From positions 19,490 to 83,489 of the forward strand of contig PKCK01000099.1 of assembly GCA_002862085.1 (NCBI GenBank): 64,000 nucleotides of DNA, written 5' to 3'. A model generated the notes under the pieces. That model searched no databases. It worked only from the letters and a program-made list of their open reading frames with translations, and had not been told where the DNA came from. This stretch comes from Planctomycetota bacterium. GTDB lineage: Bacteria; Planctomycetota; UBA1135; GCA-002686595. Shown here one piece after another: positions 41,803-50,609 of this stretch; within the stretch, counting starts at the first letter, position 1; the number at the start of each line of letters is the position of its first letter. The position numbers were made by a program, and so were the translations under genes.

Positions 41803-42468
41803 TCAGTAGCGCGCGACGATGTCCTCGAGCGGCTTGCGTTCGAGATCGGGCACCTGGCAATCGTCCGCCGGGTAGCCGATCGGGATCAGGAGGAACGCCT
41901 TCTCGTTCTTCGGCCGCCCGAGGACCTCCCCGAGGAAGCCCATGGGGCTCGGGGTGTGGGTCAGGGTCGCGAGACCGGCGGCGTTGAGCGCCGCCAGCAG
42001 CATCCCGCTCGCGATCCCGACGGACTCCTGGGTGTAGTAGTTCTGTCCGCGGTCGCCCTCGCCGCGGTCCTCCCAGGAGTGCCTGAAGACGACGATCAGA
42101 GCGGGAGCGACCTCCAGGAACGGCTTCTCGGCGTTCGTGCCGAAGGGGCGCAGATCCTCGAGCCACTCCTCGTTCATGCGGCCCCCGTAGTTCTCGCGCT
42201 CCTCCTCCTCGGCGGCCTCACGGACCCGGCGCTTGATGTCGGGATCGGTCACGACCGCGAAGGTCCAGGGCTGCTTGTGCGCCCCGGACGGCGCGGTCCC
42301 GGCGGCCCTGATGCACTCGTCCACCACGCTCATCGGGATCGGGTCGGAGGAGAAGGCGCGCACCGAGCGGCGGCGTTCGGCCGTCTCCGCGAAGGCGCGA
42401 GCGCGCGCGAGCATGGTCTCGGGGTCGAGGCGCTCGAAGCCGAGGGGAACGAAAGGTGCGTCGGACAT
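41803..42468 (-). CDS. Nitroreductase-family oxidoreductase, iodotyrosine-deiodinase-like
   Basis: A 221-aa FMN-dependent enzyme. FMN-binding residues are in ERRRSVRAFS, GTAPSGAHKQPW and GYPADD near the end; the lid region (EEERENYGGRMNEEWLEDL) is of the type seen in iodotyrosine deiodinase/BluB-like nitroreductases, not in classical NfsA/NfsB. IYD-type bacterial homologues perform reductive dehalogenation of halotyrosines; the substrate here is unknown. The stop is 19 nt from the convergent YbjQ gene. The start has no Shine-Dalgarno sequence. Confidence 0.85.
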   Translation of the reverse strand: MSDAPFVPLGFERLDPETMLARARAFAETAERRRSVRAFSSDPIPMSVVDECIRAAGTAPSGAHKQPWTFAVVTDPDIKRRVREAAEEEERENYGGRMNEEWLEDLRPFGTNAEKPFLEVAPALIVVFRHSWEDRGEGDRGQNYYTQESVGIASGMLLAALNAAGLATLTHTPSPMGFLGEVLGRPKNEKAFLLIPIGYPADDCQVPDLERKPLEDIVARY

Positions 42469-42633
42469 CGAAATGCAGGAGGGGCGGTCGAAGGGCCGGG
42501 GCGAGGAACGTGAACCGCCGCGCGCCCCGGACGTTGTCCCGATGAGGTTAGGGCGCCGCCCGAGCCGATCCAGCGCGGAGCCCTCGCCGAAGGGCTAGCC
42601 GCCGTCCCGGGTATGCCCTACGTTCCCGCCGTC

Positions 42634-44400
42634 ATGCTGAGACTGACTTCCGCCCTCCTCGTCGTCCCCGCGCTCCTCGCCCCGGTCCATGCGCTCCCGA
42701 GCGTCACGAGCGCGGCCCGGGCCGCCGCGGCCCAGGACGACCTCCCCGATCTCAAGGGCGTGCTGGACGGCACCTGCCGCTGGCTGCGCTCGACGCAGAA
42801 CCCGGCCGATGGGTCCTACGGCGGCGGGGTCGAGGGCACCGCGTGGGTGCTCTACGCGCTGGCGAAGAGTCCGCGCGCCTACGAGAGCGCCGACGGTCCC
42901 TTCGTCTCCAAGGCCATCGAGCACCTCCTGGCGCGCCAGGCCGAGGACGGTTCGATCGCCGACGAGGCCGCCGCCGCAGGCGCCCGGCTGGCCCAGACCC
43001 GCGCCGCGGCCGCCGCGCTCTCGGCCCTGGTCAGCCCGAGGACGGCTCCTGCCCTCGGCAAGGCCGTGGTCTGGCTCGGTGAACAGGGCGTGGACGAGCC
43101 CGGCCTGGACCTCCTCGAGGTCCCGGCGGAGAACGCCGATGCGCGCAAGCTCGGGCTCCGGCTGGTGGCGAGCCTCGGGGACGCGGGGCACCTCGACGGA
43201 CCTCGCGGCGCCGTCGTCGAGACAGCGCGCGTGACCGTCGCCCTCAGCTCGATCAAGAAGCAGCTCACGCCGAAGGACGCCGGGCCAGGACGCGCCGCCC
43301 AGCCCCTCCCCGGGTTCACGGCCGCGAGCCGCGCCGAGGTCGACGCAGCTGTGCTCAAGGGCGCGCGGTTCCTCCTGGCCGCCGGCGACGGCGCCCGCTG
43401 GGGCGCGCCCGGCCGCCCCGACGCCGGCCTCACCGCGATGGTGACCGGCGCGCTCCAGGCCGTCCCCGCGCCGCGGCCCGGCGACGTCCAGGCCGCGATC
43501 GACGACGCGCTCGGCTGGCTCATCACGCTCCAGGACGAGAGCGGCGCCATCCACCAGGGCCGCCTGAAGAACTACGTCACCTCCGCGGCGATCATGGCCC
43601 TCGCCGAGGATCCCGCGTACGCGGCGCAGGTCGCGCGCGCCCGCAAGTTCATCGAGAAGCTCCAGGCCGACGGCGGCGAGGGGTACTCGGAGGGCGATCT
43701 CTTCTACGGGGGCATCGGCTACGGCGGCGACGAGCGTCCGGACCTCTCGAACCTGCAGATGGCCATGGAGGCTCTCGTCGCGGCCGGTGCCACCAAGGAC
43801 GATCCGGCCATGCAGAAGGCGCTCAAGTTCCTGGAGCGCTGTCAGAACCGCTCGGAGACGAACGACATCGCGCTGACCCGCAAGGGCATCGTCATCAAGT
43901 CAGGCGACGACGGCGGCTCGGGCTACGCGCCGGGTGACTCGAAGGCGGGGTTCATCGAGCTCTCCGACGGGACCAAGGTCCCGCGGTCCTACGGGTCCAT
44001 GAGCTACGCGCTGCTCAAGGGCTTCGTGTTCGCCGGGCTGGAGCGGTCCGACCCCCGGGTCGAGGCCTGCTGGAAGTGGCTCAGCGACCACTACACCCTG
44101 GACGTCAACCCGGGCTTCCTGACGACCTCGGACCCGCTGGCTCCCTACCGCGGCCTCTTCTACTACTTCAACACGATGGCCACGGCCCTCGACGTCTACG
44201 GGGCCGAGGCGATCGTCACGCCCGACGGGGTTCGCCACGACTGGCGCGCGGAGCTCGCGGGTCGACTGATCGCCATGCAGAGCAAGACGGACGGCTCCTG
44301 GATCAACCGCAACGCCAGCGCGTGGTGGGAAGGCAACCCGCTGCTGGCCACCGCCTACAGCCTGCGCGCGCTGCGCTCGGCGCGCCCGGCCCGCGACTGA
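42634..44400 (+). CDS. Exported prenyltransferase/squalene-oxidase repeat protein
   Basis: A 588-aa protein with a signal peptide at MLRLTSALLVVPALLAPVHA; the ATG 21 nt upstream gives a less convincing signal. It contains alpha/alpha-toroid repeats of the terpene cyclase type, recognised by recurring helices and Gly-rich turns such as QNPADGSYGGGVEGTAWVLYAL and KTDGSWINRNASAWWEGNPLLA. Catalytic DxDD and QW motifs of squalene-hopene cyclase are not seen. In Planctomycetota exported proteins of this kind are common and of unknown role; a binding or structural function is more likely than cyclisation. It is divergent from the nitroreductase gene by 165 nt. Confidence 0.8.
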   Translation: MLRLTSALLVVPALLAPVHALPSVTSAARAAAAQDDLPDLKGVLDGTCRWLRSTQNPADGSYGGGVEGTAWVLYALAKSPRAYESADGPFVSKAIEHLLARQAEDGSIADEAAAAGARLAQTRAAAAALSALVSPRTAPALGKAVVWLGEQGVDEPGLDLLEVPAENADARKLGLRLVASLGDAGHLDGPRGAVVETARVTVALSSIKKQLTPKDAGPGRAAQPLPGFTAASRAEVDAAVLKGARFLLAAGDGARWGAPGRPDAGLTAMVTGALQAVPAPRPGDVQAAIDDALGWLITLQDESGAIHQGRLKNYVTSAAIMALAEDPAYAAQVARARKFIEKLQADGGEGYSEGDLFYGGIGYGGDERPDLSNLQMAMEALVAAGATKDDPAMQKALKFLERCQNRSETNDIALTRKGIVIKSGDDGGSGYAPGDSKAGFIELSDGTKVPRSYGSMSYALLKGFVFAGLERSDPRVEACWKWLSDHYTLDVNPGFLTTSDPLAPYRGLFYYFNTMATALDVYGAEAIVTPDGVRHDWRAELAGRLIAMQSKTDGSWINRNASAWWEGNPLLATAYSLRALRSARPARD

Positions 44401-44516
44401 GCGCCTCGATCCTGCGCGCGCGGTGATATCTCACCGCAGGGACGGGAGCCGCGAACCGCCGATCAAGATGCGAGGCGCGGCTCTCGCTGTGGCCGCGTGG
44501 TGGTTATCGTGCCCCC

Positions 44517-45677
44517 ATGGCGATCCAGGACGAGTTCCGCGCGCTCGACACCGTCGAGGGCTTCGCGGTCGAGGGCGGGCAGCGCGCGCCGCGGACCCTC
44601 GAGCTGGGCGAGGAGGGCATCCGCATCGCCGGGGGGCCGCTGGTGACCTGGCGCAGCGCCAGGCTCCAGAAGGACGAGGCCGACGACGCGATGCTCGTCC
44701 TCGGCCGCGGACAGGTCCTGGGCTCGACCGATCCGCGCTTCCTGAGGGCGCTCGAGGGCGCGGCCGGGAACGAGCTGGACAGAGAACTCTCGCGGCTGCA
44801 AGGACTCCCCACGGGCTGGAAGGGCGCCGGCGTGATCGGGTGCCTGGCCTTCTTCGGCGTCACGGGCTGGATCACCATGAGCGTCCCCGGGTGCTACCGC
44901 GCCGCCGTGGACAAGACGGTCGACAGCATCGGCTTCGAGACCGACGAGACCCTCGGCGAGGCCGCTCAGGGGTCCATCGACGAGCAGATGAATCTCGGCC
45001 CCGAGCTCGAGGACGAGGAGGTGCTCGCCGCTCTCGAGGCCATGGTCGAACGCCTCGCGCCGCACTTCGACGGGACCGACCACCCCGCTGATCAGGTGAA
45101 CTGGCGCATCCGCGTCGTCGAGAGCGAGACGCCCAACGCCTTCGCGCTCCCCGGAGGCTACATCACCGTCCTCACCAAGTTGATCGAGGACGCGGACAGC
45201 CCCGACATGGTGGCCGGGGTGCTCGCCCACGAGATGGCCCACGTGGTCCAGCGTCATGGGCTGAAGCGCATGGCCAACACGGTCGGGATCTACGCCGGGA
45301 CGCTCCTGATCTTCGGGGACGCCGGCGGCCTCGTCGGTATCGCTGGCCAGCTCGGCAGCATCCTGACGACGAAGTTCTACGACCGCGAGCAGGAGTCGGA
45401 GGCGGATCGCTTCGGCACGGAGGCCATGATCCGTTCCGGCCTCGACGCCGTCGCGCTCGGCCGCTTCTTCCAGCTCCTCAAGGAGGAGTACGGCGAGGCG
45501 CTTCCCCCGAACCTGAACTGGCTCAGCACCCACCCCGGCCACGACAGCAGGACGGCGGCCATCGAGGCGCTCATCGACGACGTGCACGCGGAGGAGGGCG
45601 TTCCGCGCTCGCGGCCGCTCAGGATCCGCTGGAACGACATCCGGCGCAGGGTGGGCGCGAAGGACAAGGCCGACTGA
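44517..45677 (+). CDS. M48-family metalloprotease
   Basis: A 386-aa membrane-associated zinc protease. The active site is LAHEMAHVVQRHG (His238, Glu239, His242), with the third ligand Glu in QESEADRFG about 55 residues later; this is the M48 (HtpX/BepA-like) signature. Residues 105-120 form a transmembrane segment (VIGCLAFFGVTGWITM). The N-terminal 85 residues are hydrophilic. Members degrade misfolded membrane or outer-membrane proteins. It stands alone, convergent with aroF; a 143-nt gap follows with a short GGTCC/GGACC hairpin. Confidence 0.88.
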   Translation: MAIQDEFRALDTVEGFAVEGGQRAPRTLELGEEGIRIAGGPLVTWRSARLQKDEADDAMLVLGRGQVLGSTDPRFLRALEGAAGNELDRELSRLQGLPTGWKGAGVIGCLAFFGVTGWITMSVPGCYRAAVDKTVDSIGFETDETLGEAAQGSIDEQMNLGPELEDEEVLAALEAMVERLAPHFDGTDHPADQVNWRIRVVESETPNAFALPGGYITVLTKLIEDADSPDMVAGVLAHEMAHVVQRHGLKRMANTVGIYAGTLLIFGDAGGLVGIAGQLGSILTTKFYDREQESEADRFGTEAMIRSGLDAVALGRFFQLLKEEYGEALPPNLNWLSTHPGHDSRTAAIEALIDDVHAEEGVPRSRPLRIRWNDIRRRVGAKDKAD

Positions 45678-45821
45678 GCCGCATCTCACGGTCCCCTTCG
45701 AGGACCGCGCGCGCTCTCCAGCGTCTTCCCCTCGCCCGTCCTCGCCCACCGGTCGACGCCTGTTCGTGACCGCGTCCACGCCTCCGCCGCCGCACGCCTC
45801 TCACGAGGCGGAGAGGTCGCG

Positions 45822-46841
45822 TCAGACCAACGTTCGCCCGACGGCGGCTGCGACGACACGGGTCTCCGCGACGAGCGTCGCGAGTTCCCCGGGTAGCAGC
45901 GCCTGTGCGCCGTCGCTCTTCGCCTCCGCGGGACGCGGGTGGCATTCCACCGCCACGCCGTCCGCGCCCGCGGCGATGGACGCGCGGGACAGCGGCGGGA
46001 TCAGCGCGGGGATCCCGGCGGCGTGGCTCGGATCCACGATGATCGGCAGGTGGGTCCACTGGCGCAGCAGCGGCAGCACGGTCAGGTCGAGCGTGTTCCT
46101 CGTGGCCGTCTCGAAGGTCCGGATCCCCCGCTCGCAGAGAATGATCCCATCGCAGCCGTAGGCCGCGAGGTACTCCGCCGCCTGGAGCCACTCCTTGAGC
46201 GTGGCGGAGAGCCCGCGCTTGAGCATCACGGGCTTGCCCACGCCCGCGATCGCCTTGAGCAGGGTGAAGTTCTGCATGTTGCGAGCGCCGACCTGCAGGC
46301 AGTCGATGTCGTGGTCGAGGAAAGCAGGCAGCTGCGATGCGTCCATGATCTCGGAGACGACGGGCATGCCGGACGAGTCGCCCGCCGCCTTCAGGAGCCG
46401 CAGCCCCTCCTTCCCCAGCCCCTGGAACGCGTAGGGACTCGTCCGCGGCTTGAAGCCGCCGCCGCGGAGCACGTGCGCCCCCGCGCGCTTCGCGGTCTCA
46501 GCCGCCTCACCGATGATCTCCTCGCTCTCCACGCTGCAGGGCCCCGCGATCACGGCCACGCCGCGCGCTCCGAAGGGCACGCCGCTGACGTCGACGACGG
46601 TCGGCAGTTCGCGGAACGCGCGGTCGACGCGGCGCCACGAGCCGCGCGGCTTCGTGACCGAATCGACGTGCGGCAAGGCCTCGAGGCGCGCGCGCGTCTC
46701 GTCAGGCACCGGATCGACGGCCGCGAGGATGGGCCTGCGCGACTCGGGCGAGCGGGCGGTGCGGATCCCGGCGGCCTCCAGCTCGCTCACGATCCGCTGC
46801 AGCTCGGCCTCGGACGTGTCCTTCTTGAACGTGAAGATCAT
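45822..46841 (-). CDS. aroF: 3-Deoxy-7-phosphoheptulonate synthase (DAHP synthase)
   Basis: The first enzyme of the shikimate pathway, condensing phosphoenolpyruvate and erythrose-4-phosphate. The 339-aa protein has a ferredoxin-like N-terminal regulatory domain (residues 1-80) and a type I-beta barrel: AGPCSVES, RGGGFKPRTSPYAFQG, CLQVGARNMQN, PVMLKRG and VDPSHAAG. It is the Thermotoga-type enzyme, whose N-terminal domain binds Phe/Tyr feedback inhibitors. The start overlaps the stop of a chorismate-mutase-like gene as ATGA. It is the last gene of the trp operon, so early shikimate flux would be raised with Trp starvation. Confidence 0.95.
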   Translation of the reverse strand: MIFTFKKDTSEAELQRIVSELEAAGIRTARSPESRRPILAAVDPVPDETRARLEALPHVDSVTKPRGSWRRVDRAFRELPTVVDVSGVPFGARGVAVIAGPCSVESEEIIGEAAETAKRAGAHVLRGGGFKPRTSPYAFQGLGKEGLRLLKAAGDSSGMPVVSEIMDASQLPAFLDHDIDCLQVGARNMQNFTLLKAIAGVGKPVMLKRGLSATLKEWLQAAEYLAAYGCDGIILCERGIRTFETATRNTLDLTVLPLLRQWTHLPIIVDPSHAAGIPALIPPLSRASIAAGADGVAVECHPRPAEAKSDGAQALLPGELATLVAETRVVAAAVGRTLV

Positions 46842-47050
46842 CGCTTCGGGGCGGGCGCGGAGCCCTCGTGGATGGCTTCGAAGACCTCGGTGATGCGCGC
46901 GGCGTCGATGTCGCCGTCGGCCCGCCGCAGCAGGTCCTCGATCGAGGGCGCGCAGGCCTCGGCGCTGGGCGCCGAAGCGCACAGTTTGGCGCGCTCCTCG
47001 AGGAGGCGCAGCAGCGCGCGGTCCAGTGTGGTCAGGTGCGTGCGGAGCAT
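46838..47050 (-). CDS. Degenerate chorismate-mutase-like protein (AroQ fold)
   Basis: A 70-aa helical protein. The first 23 residues align with helix 1 of the AroQ chorismate mutase (LRTHLTTLDRALLRLLEERAKL; R3 and R20 match Arg11 and Arg28 of the E. coli enzyme). The K39, R51, E52 and Q88 equivalents are lost: the loop that carries the catalytic Lys is shortened, E52 aligns with Ile and Q88 with Pro. It is therefore probably not an efficient mutase. It is coupled by ATGA to DAHP synthase and follows trpA by 3 nt. In other bacteria AroQ domains bind DAHP synthase and mediate feedback; a regulatory role fits. Confidence 0.62.
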   Translation of the reverse strand: MLRTHLTTLDRALLRLLEERAKLCASAPSAEACAPSIEDLLRRADGDIDAARITEVFEAIHEGSAPAPKR

Positions 47051-47053
47051 GGA

Positions 47054-47914
47054 TCAGGGTGCCTCGAAGCCTCCAGCAGCGCTCGCGGCGGCGACGAGCG
47101 CGGTGACGTAGCGTTCCGCCTCGGCCGCCGCGGCCGCGTCGGCCCCGGAGGGCGACGCCGCCGCCCCGGCGTGGTGGATCGCGTCCACGAGGGCCGAGCC
47201 GACGATGGCGAGCTCCGCGCGGCCGCGGAGGCTCGCCACCTGCTCCGGCGTGCGAAGGCCGAAACCGAGTCCGAGCGGGACACCCGGCGCCGCGGCGCGC
47301 ACCGCACCGAGCCAGGTGCTGGTCTCGTCGCCCACGGCGGTCGATCGACCGGTGACCCCCACGCGTCCGACCACGTACAGGAAGCCGGTCGTCCGCTCCG
47401 CGGCCTCGGCGAGCCGCTCGGGGCTCGTCGTCGGCGCGCAGAAGAGCGAGAGGGTCAGCCCTCGACCACGCGCGGCCTCCGACAGCGCGCCGGACTCCTC
47501 GACGGGGAGGTCGGGGACGAGGAGGCCATCGAAGCCCGCATCCGCGAGCTCGTCGAGACGCGCCTCGACGCCGCCGGAGAGGAGGGGGTTCAGATAGCTG
47601 AAGCAGATGAGCGGCAGCGCCCCACCGCGCGCTCGGTAGTCGCGCACGCACTGGACGACGCCGTCGAGGGTCGCGCCTCCATCGAGCGCCCGCGCAGCGG
47701 CCGCCTGGAGCACCGGACCGTCCGCGATCGGGTCGCTGAAAGGGACACCGAGCTCCACGCACGACGCCCCCGCGCGCTCCACCGCCTCGAGCAGCGAGCG
47801 GGTGCGCGCGAACCCGCCGTCCCCGGCCGTCAGATAGGGGGCGATTCCGGTGCTCCCGCTCGCGAGCAGGCGCGCGGTGGTCCGCACCAGCCGGTTCCGA
47901 TCGACGTCCGTCAC
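47054..47914 (-). CDS. trpA: Tryptophan synthase alpha chain
   Basis: A 286-aa TIM barrel cleaving indole-3-glycerol phosphate to indole and glyceraldehyde-3-phosphate. Catalytic Glu lies in [17 protein letters not shown] and catalytic Asp in VPDLPVEE; the phosphate loop [10 protein letters not shown] is also present. The GTG start at 47914 overlaps the trpB stop as GTGA. The first residues ([15 protein letters not shown]) are family-like, and no ATG is closer. It channels indole to TrpB through the alpha-beta complex. Confidence 0.96.
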   Translation of the reverse strand: MTDVDRNRLVRTTARLLASGSTGIAPYLTAGDGGFARTRSLLEAVERAGASCVELGVPFSDPIADGPVLQAAAARALDGGATLDGVVQCVRDYRARGGALPLICFSYLNPLLSGGVEARLDELADAGFDGLLVPDLPVEESGALSEAARGRGLTLSLFCAPTTSPERLAEAAERTTGFLYVVGRVGVTGRSTAVGDETSTWLGAVRAAAPGVPLGLGFGLRTPEQVASLRGRAELAIVGSALVDAIHHAGAAASPSGADAAAAAEAERYVTALVAAASAAGGFEAP

Positions 47915-49140
47915 AGCCGCTCCCCCAGGACGCGCAGCACCGTGTCGAGGTCCTTGTCCCCGCGCCCGGAGAGGTTGACGAGCACGCGCTTGCCCCGGAG
48001 CTCCTCGGCGTTCTCCATGATCCACGCCACCGCGTGGCTGGTCTCGAGCGCCGGGAGGATCCCCTCGCGCTTCGCGAGCACCTGGAACGCGGCGAGGGCT
48101 GCCTCGTCGGACGCCGCGCCGTAGCGGGCGCGACCGAGGGCGTGGAGCGCCGCGTGCTCCGGCCCCACGGCCGGATAGTCGAGGCCCGCGCTGACGCTCG
48201 TGGTCTCGCGTACCTGACCGCCCCCGTCCTGGAGCAGATAGGTGTGAGTGCCGTGGAGCACTCCTGGCGAGCCGCCGCTGAAGCGCGCAGCGTGTGCACC
48301 GGTCTCGACGCCCTGGCCGCCAGCCTCCACTCCCACGAGCTCGACGTCCTCGTCGTCGAGGAAGCCGCGGAAGATCCCGATGGCGTTCGATCCGCCTCCG
48401 ACGCACGCGACGACCGCGTCGGGCCTGCCGCCGGTCCGCTCCTTCACCTGGGCGCGCGCCTCGCGTCCGATCACGCTCTGGAAGTCCGCGACGATCCTTG
48501 GGAACGGGTGCGGGCCGAGGGCGCTGCCGAGCACGTAGTGGGAGCCGTCAGGGTCCTCGACCCAGGCGCGCATCGCCTCGTCGACGGCGTCCTTGAGGGT
48601 TTGAGCCCCGCTCTCGACGAGCTCCACCCGCGCGCCGAGCAGCTTCATGCGCGACACGTTGGGCGCCTGTCGCGCGGCGTCGCGCGCCCCCATGTAGACG
48701 ACGCACTCCAGCCCGAGCCGCGCCGCCGTCGTCGCCGAAGCAACGCCGTGCTGTCCCGCGCCCGTCTCCGCGATGATCCGGGTCTTGCCCGCGCGCTTCG
48801 CGAGCAGGCACTGACCGATCGTGTTGTTGAGCTTGTGGGCCCCCGTGTGCAGGAGGTCCTCTCGCTTGAGCAGCACCTCGGCACCCACGAGCTCCGAGAG
48901 CCGAGGCGCGTCGGACAGCGGCGTCGCTCGCCCCGCATAGGTCGTGAGCAGGAGATCCAGCTCCAGCTGGAACTCGGGATCCTCGCGCGCCTCGAGCCAC
49001 GAGGTCTCGAGGTCCAGGAGGTTCTGCATGAGCGTCTCGGGGGCGAAGCAGCCCCCGAAGCCTCCGAGCAGCGAGGACGCTCCACCCGCGGGTCCGGGGA
49101 AGCGCGTGGGGACCTGGAAGTTCGATCGGGCCTGTCTCAT
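47911..49140 (-). CDS. trpB: Tryptophan synthase beta chain
   Basis: A 409-aa PLP enzyme condensing indole and serine to tryptophan. PLP Lys lies in HTGAHKLNN, with [23 protein letters not shown] (phosphate-binding) and the C-terminal RGDKDLD. It belongs to the common TrpB1 class. The ATG at 49140 is 3 nt after the trpF stop. trpA overlaps its 3' end. Confidence 0.97.
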   Translation of the reverse strand: MRQARSNFQVPTRFPGPAGGASSLLGGFGGCFAPETLMQNLLDLETSWLEAREDPEFQLELDLLLTTYAGRATPLSDAPRLSELVGAEVLLKREDLLHTGAHKLNNTIGQCLLAKRAGKTRIIAETGAGQHGVASATTAARLGLECVVYMGARDAARQAPNVSRMKLLGARVELVESGAQTLKDAVDEAMRAWVEDPDGSHYVLGSALGPHPFPRIVADFQSVIGREARAQVKERTGGRPDAVVACVGGGSNAIGIFRGFLDDEDVELVGVEAGGQGVETGAHAARFSGGSPGVLHGTHTYLLQDGGGQVRETTSVSAGLDYPAVGPEHAALHALGRARYGAASDEAALAAFQVLAKREGILPALETSHAVAWIMENAEELRGKRVLVNLSGRGDKDLDTVLRVLGERL

Positions 49141-49143
49141 GGT

Positions 49144-49812
49144 TCAGCGGGTGGCAACGGGTGTGCGATGTGCGGCGGCGACGAAGCGTCTGACCGCGCC
49201 GGCGTTCTTCTCGCCGGGCGAGGACTCGAGGCCGGAGGAGGCATCCACTCCGACGAGTCCAGCCGCCGTGAGCCGCGGATCCAGCCCCTCCTCGAGCACC
49301 TTCGCCGTCAGGCCTCCGGCGAGCATGCAGCGGCCCTCGGCGAGTGCCGGGAGGACGTGCTCCACGCTCACGCGCTGGCCGCTGCCCCCGGGGCTCGTCG
49401 GGTGATCGAGGACGAACGCGTCGGCGACGCCGGCCCACGCGGCGATCTCCGCGCAGGCGTCGGCGTCCGCGCCCACGCGCCGGAACACGGCGAAGGGCGC
49501 GGCGCCCCACTCGGCCGGATCCTCGCTCCCGCAGAGCTGGACGTGATCGAGCCGCGCACGCTCCAGCACGCGCTCCACGTCGAGGCGCGGCCGATCGACC
49601 GTCACGAGGACCCCGCGCGTCGCTGTCCCCTGCAGCCGCGCGGCGAGGGTCACGATCTCGGCGTCCCCGAGGTGACGGGGCGAGCGCGGGTACGAGACGA
49701 ACCCGGCGAAGTCGGCGCCGGCCTCGACCGCGGCCGCGACGTCCACCGCCCGCGCGAGCCCGCAGACCTTCGCGGTGAGGGTTCGCTCGAGGTCCAGATG
49801 GCCGCTCATCAT
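49144..49812 (-). CDS. trpF: Phosphoribosylanthranilate isomerase
   Basis: A 222-aa TIM-barrel enzyme performing the Amadori rearrangement of phosphoribosylanthranilate. The active-site Cys is in TAKVCGL; the family pattern QLCGSE and VLDHPTSPGGSGQ (equivalent of the D-x-x-x-x-G-G-T-G phosphate loop) follow, as does LAGGLTAKVL. The first of two tandem ATGs (49812) overlaps the trpC stop as ATGATG. The barrel is slightly divergent, with YPRSPRHLG in place of the usual SKRPR loop. It is fourth in pathway order within the operon. Confidence 0.92.
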   Translation of the reverse strand: MMSGHLDLERTLTAKVCGLARAVDVAAAVEAGADFAGFVSYPRSPRHLGDAEIVTLAARLQGTATRGVLVTVDRPRLDVERVLERARLDHVQLCGSEDPAEWGAAPFAVFRRVGADADACAEIAAWAGVADAFVLDHPTSPGGSGQRVSVEHVLPALAEGRCMLAGGLTAKVLEEGLDPRLTAAGLVGVDASSGLESSPGEKNAGAVRRFVAAAHRTPVATR

Positions 49813-50609
49813 CGCGACCCCCCGGGATCCCGCCCCTCCCGCCACGCGGCGAGCAGCGCGCCGGGATCCGACGCGCGCATCAGCGTCTCCCCCACGAGCA
49901 CGGCGTCGGCGCCGGCGGCGGCCATCCGCGCCGCGTCGGCGGCGGAGCGGATCCCGCTCTCCGCGACCCGGACGTAGCTGGACGGGATCCGAGGGAGGAG
50001 CGACTCCGGCACGGTGAGGTCGACCTCGAACGTCCGCAGATCACGGGCGTTCACGCCGACGCAGTCCGGCTGCACACGCAGCGCGCGGTCGAGTTCGGCC
50101 TCGTCGTGGACCTCGAGCAGGACCGCGAGTCCGAGGTCCCTGGCGGCATCGCGCAGGTCAGCGAGCTCCGCGTCGTCGAGGCAAACCGCCAGGAGCAGCA
50201 CCGCGTCCGCGCCCATGCGAACGCTCCGCTTCACCATGTCGACACCGAGCATGAAGTCCTTGCGGAGCCGCGGGATCCCGGCGCAACCGGCGGCGGCGAG
50301 GTCCTCCGGGTGCCCTCCGAAGTGATCCATCTCCGTCAGGATCGAGAGCGCGTCGGCGCCCGCATCGGCGTAGGCCGATGCGCGCTCCGGAACCGTCAGG
50401 GCGGCACCGAAGTCACCGGCGCTCGGGCTGCGTCGCTTGCACTCCGCGATGAAGGAGAGCCCCGGGCCGCGCAGCGCGCGGGTGAAGCGCGTGACCCGGG
50501 CGGGATCGGGCTCGACCGCTTCCGTGCAGGGGCCGAGGGCCACCTGGCGCGCGCGCACGCTCTCGATGATCGGGTCGAGGCGGGTCCCCGTGCTCCCCTG
50601 CCCGCTCAC
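49809..50609 (-). CDS. trpC: Indole-3-glycerol-phosphate synthase
   Basis: A 266-aa TIM barrel catalysing ring closure to indole-3-glycerol phosphate. FIAECKRRSPSAGDF supplies the Glu and Lys pair, and LRKDFMLG, LEVHDEAEL, VNARDLRTFEVD and AESGI are further family sequences. The GTG at 50609 overlaps the trpD stop as GTGA, and the family N-terminus is a few residues later (LDPIIESVRAR). It is separate from trpF, unlike the fused enterobacterial enzyme. Confidence 0.96.
   Translation of the reverse strand: MSGQGSTGTRLDPIIESVRARQVALGPCTEAVEPDPARVTRFTRALRGPGLSFIAECKRRSPSAGDFGAALTVPERASAYADAGADALSILTEMDHFGGHPEDLAAAGCAGIPRLRKDFMLGVDMVKRSVRMGADAVLLLAVCLDDAELADLRDAARDLGLAVLLEVHDEAELDRALRVQPDCVGVNARDLRTFEVDLTVPESLLPRIPSSYVRVAESGIRSAADAARMAAAGADAVLVGETLMRASDPGALLAAWREGRDPGGSR

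Noticed and set aside
44423-45091. 222-codon plus-strand ORF overlapping the M48 protease gene
   Set aside because: Arg/Gly-rich shadow frame; the protease frame has the HEMAH active site.
47054-48406. Long trpA frame extending into trpB
   Set aside because: The extra 164 codons are Arg-rich and antisense-like to nothing conserved; the family start coincides with the GTG overlapping trpB's stop.
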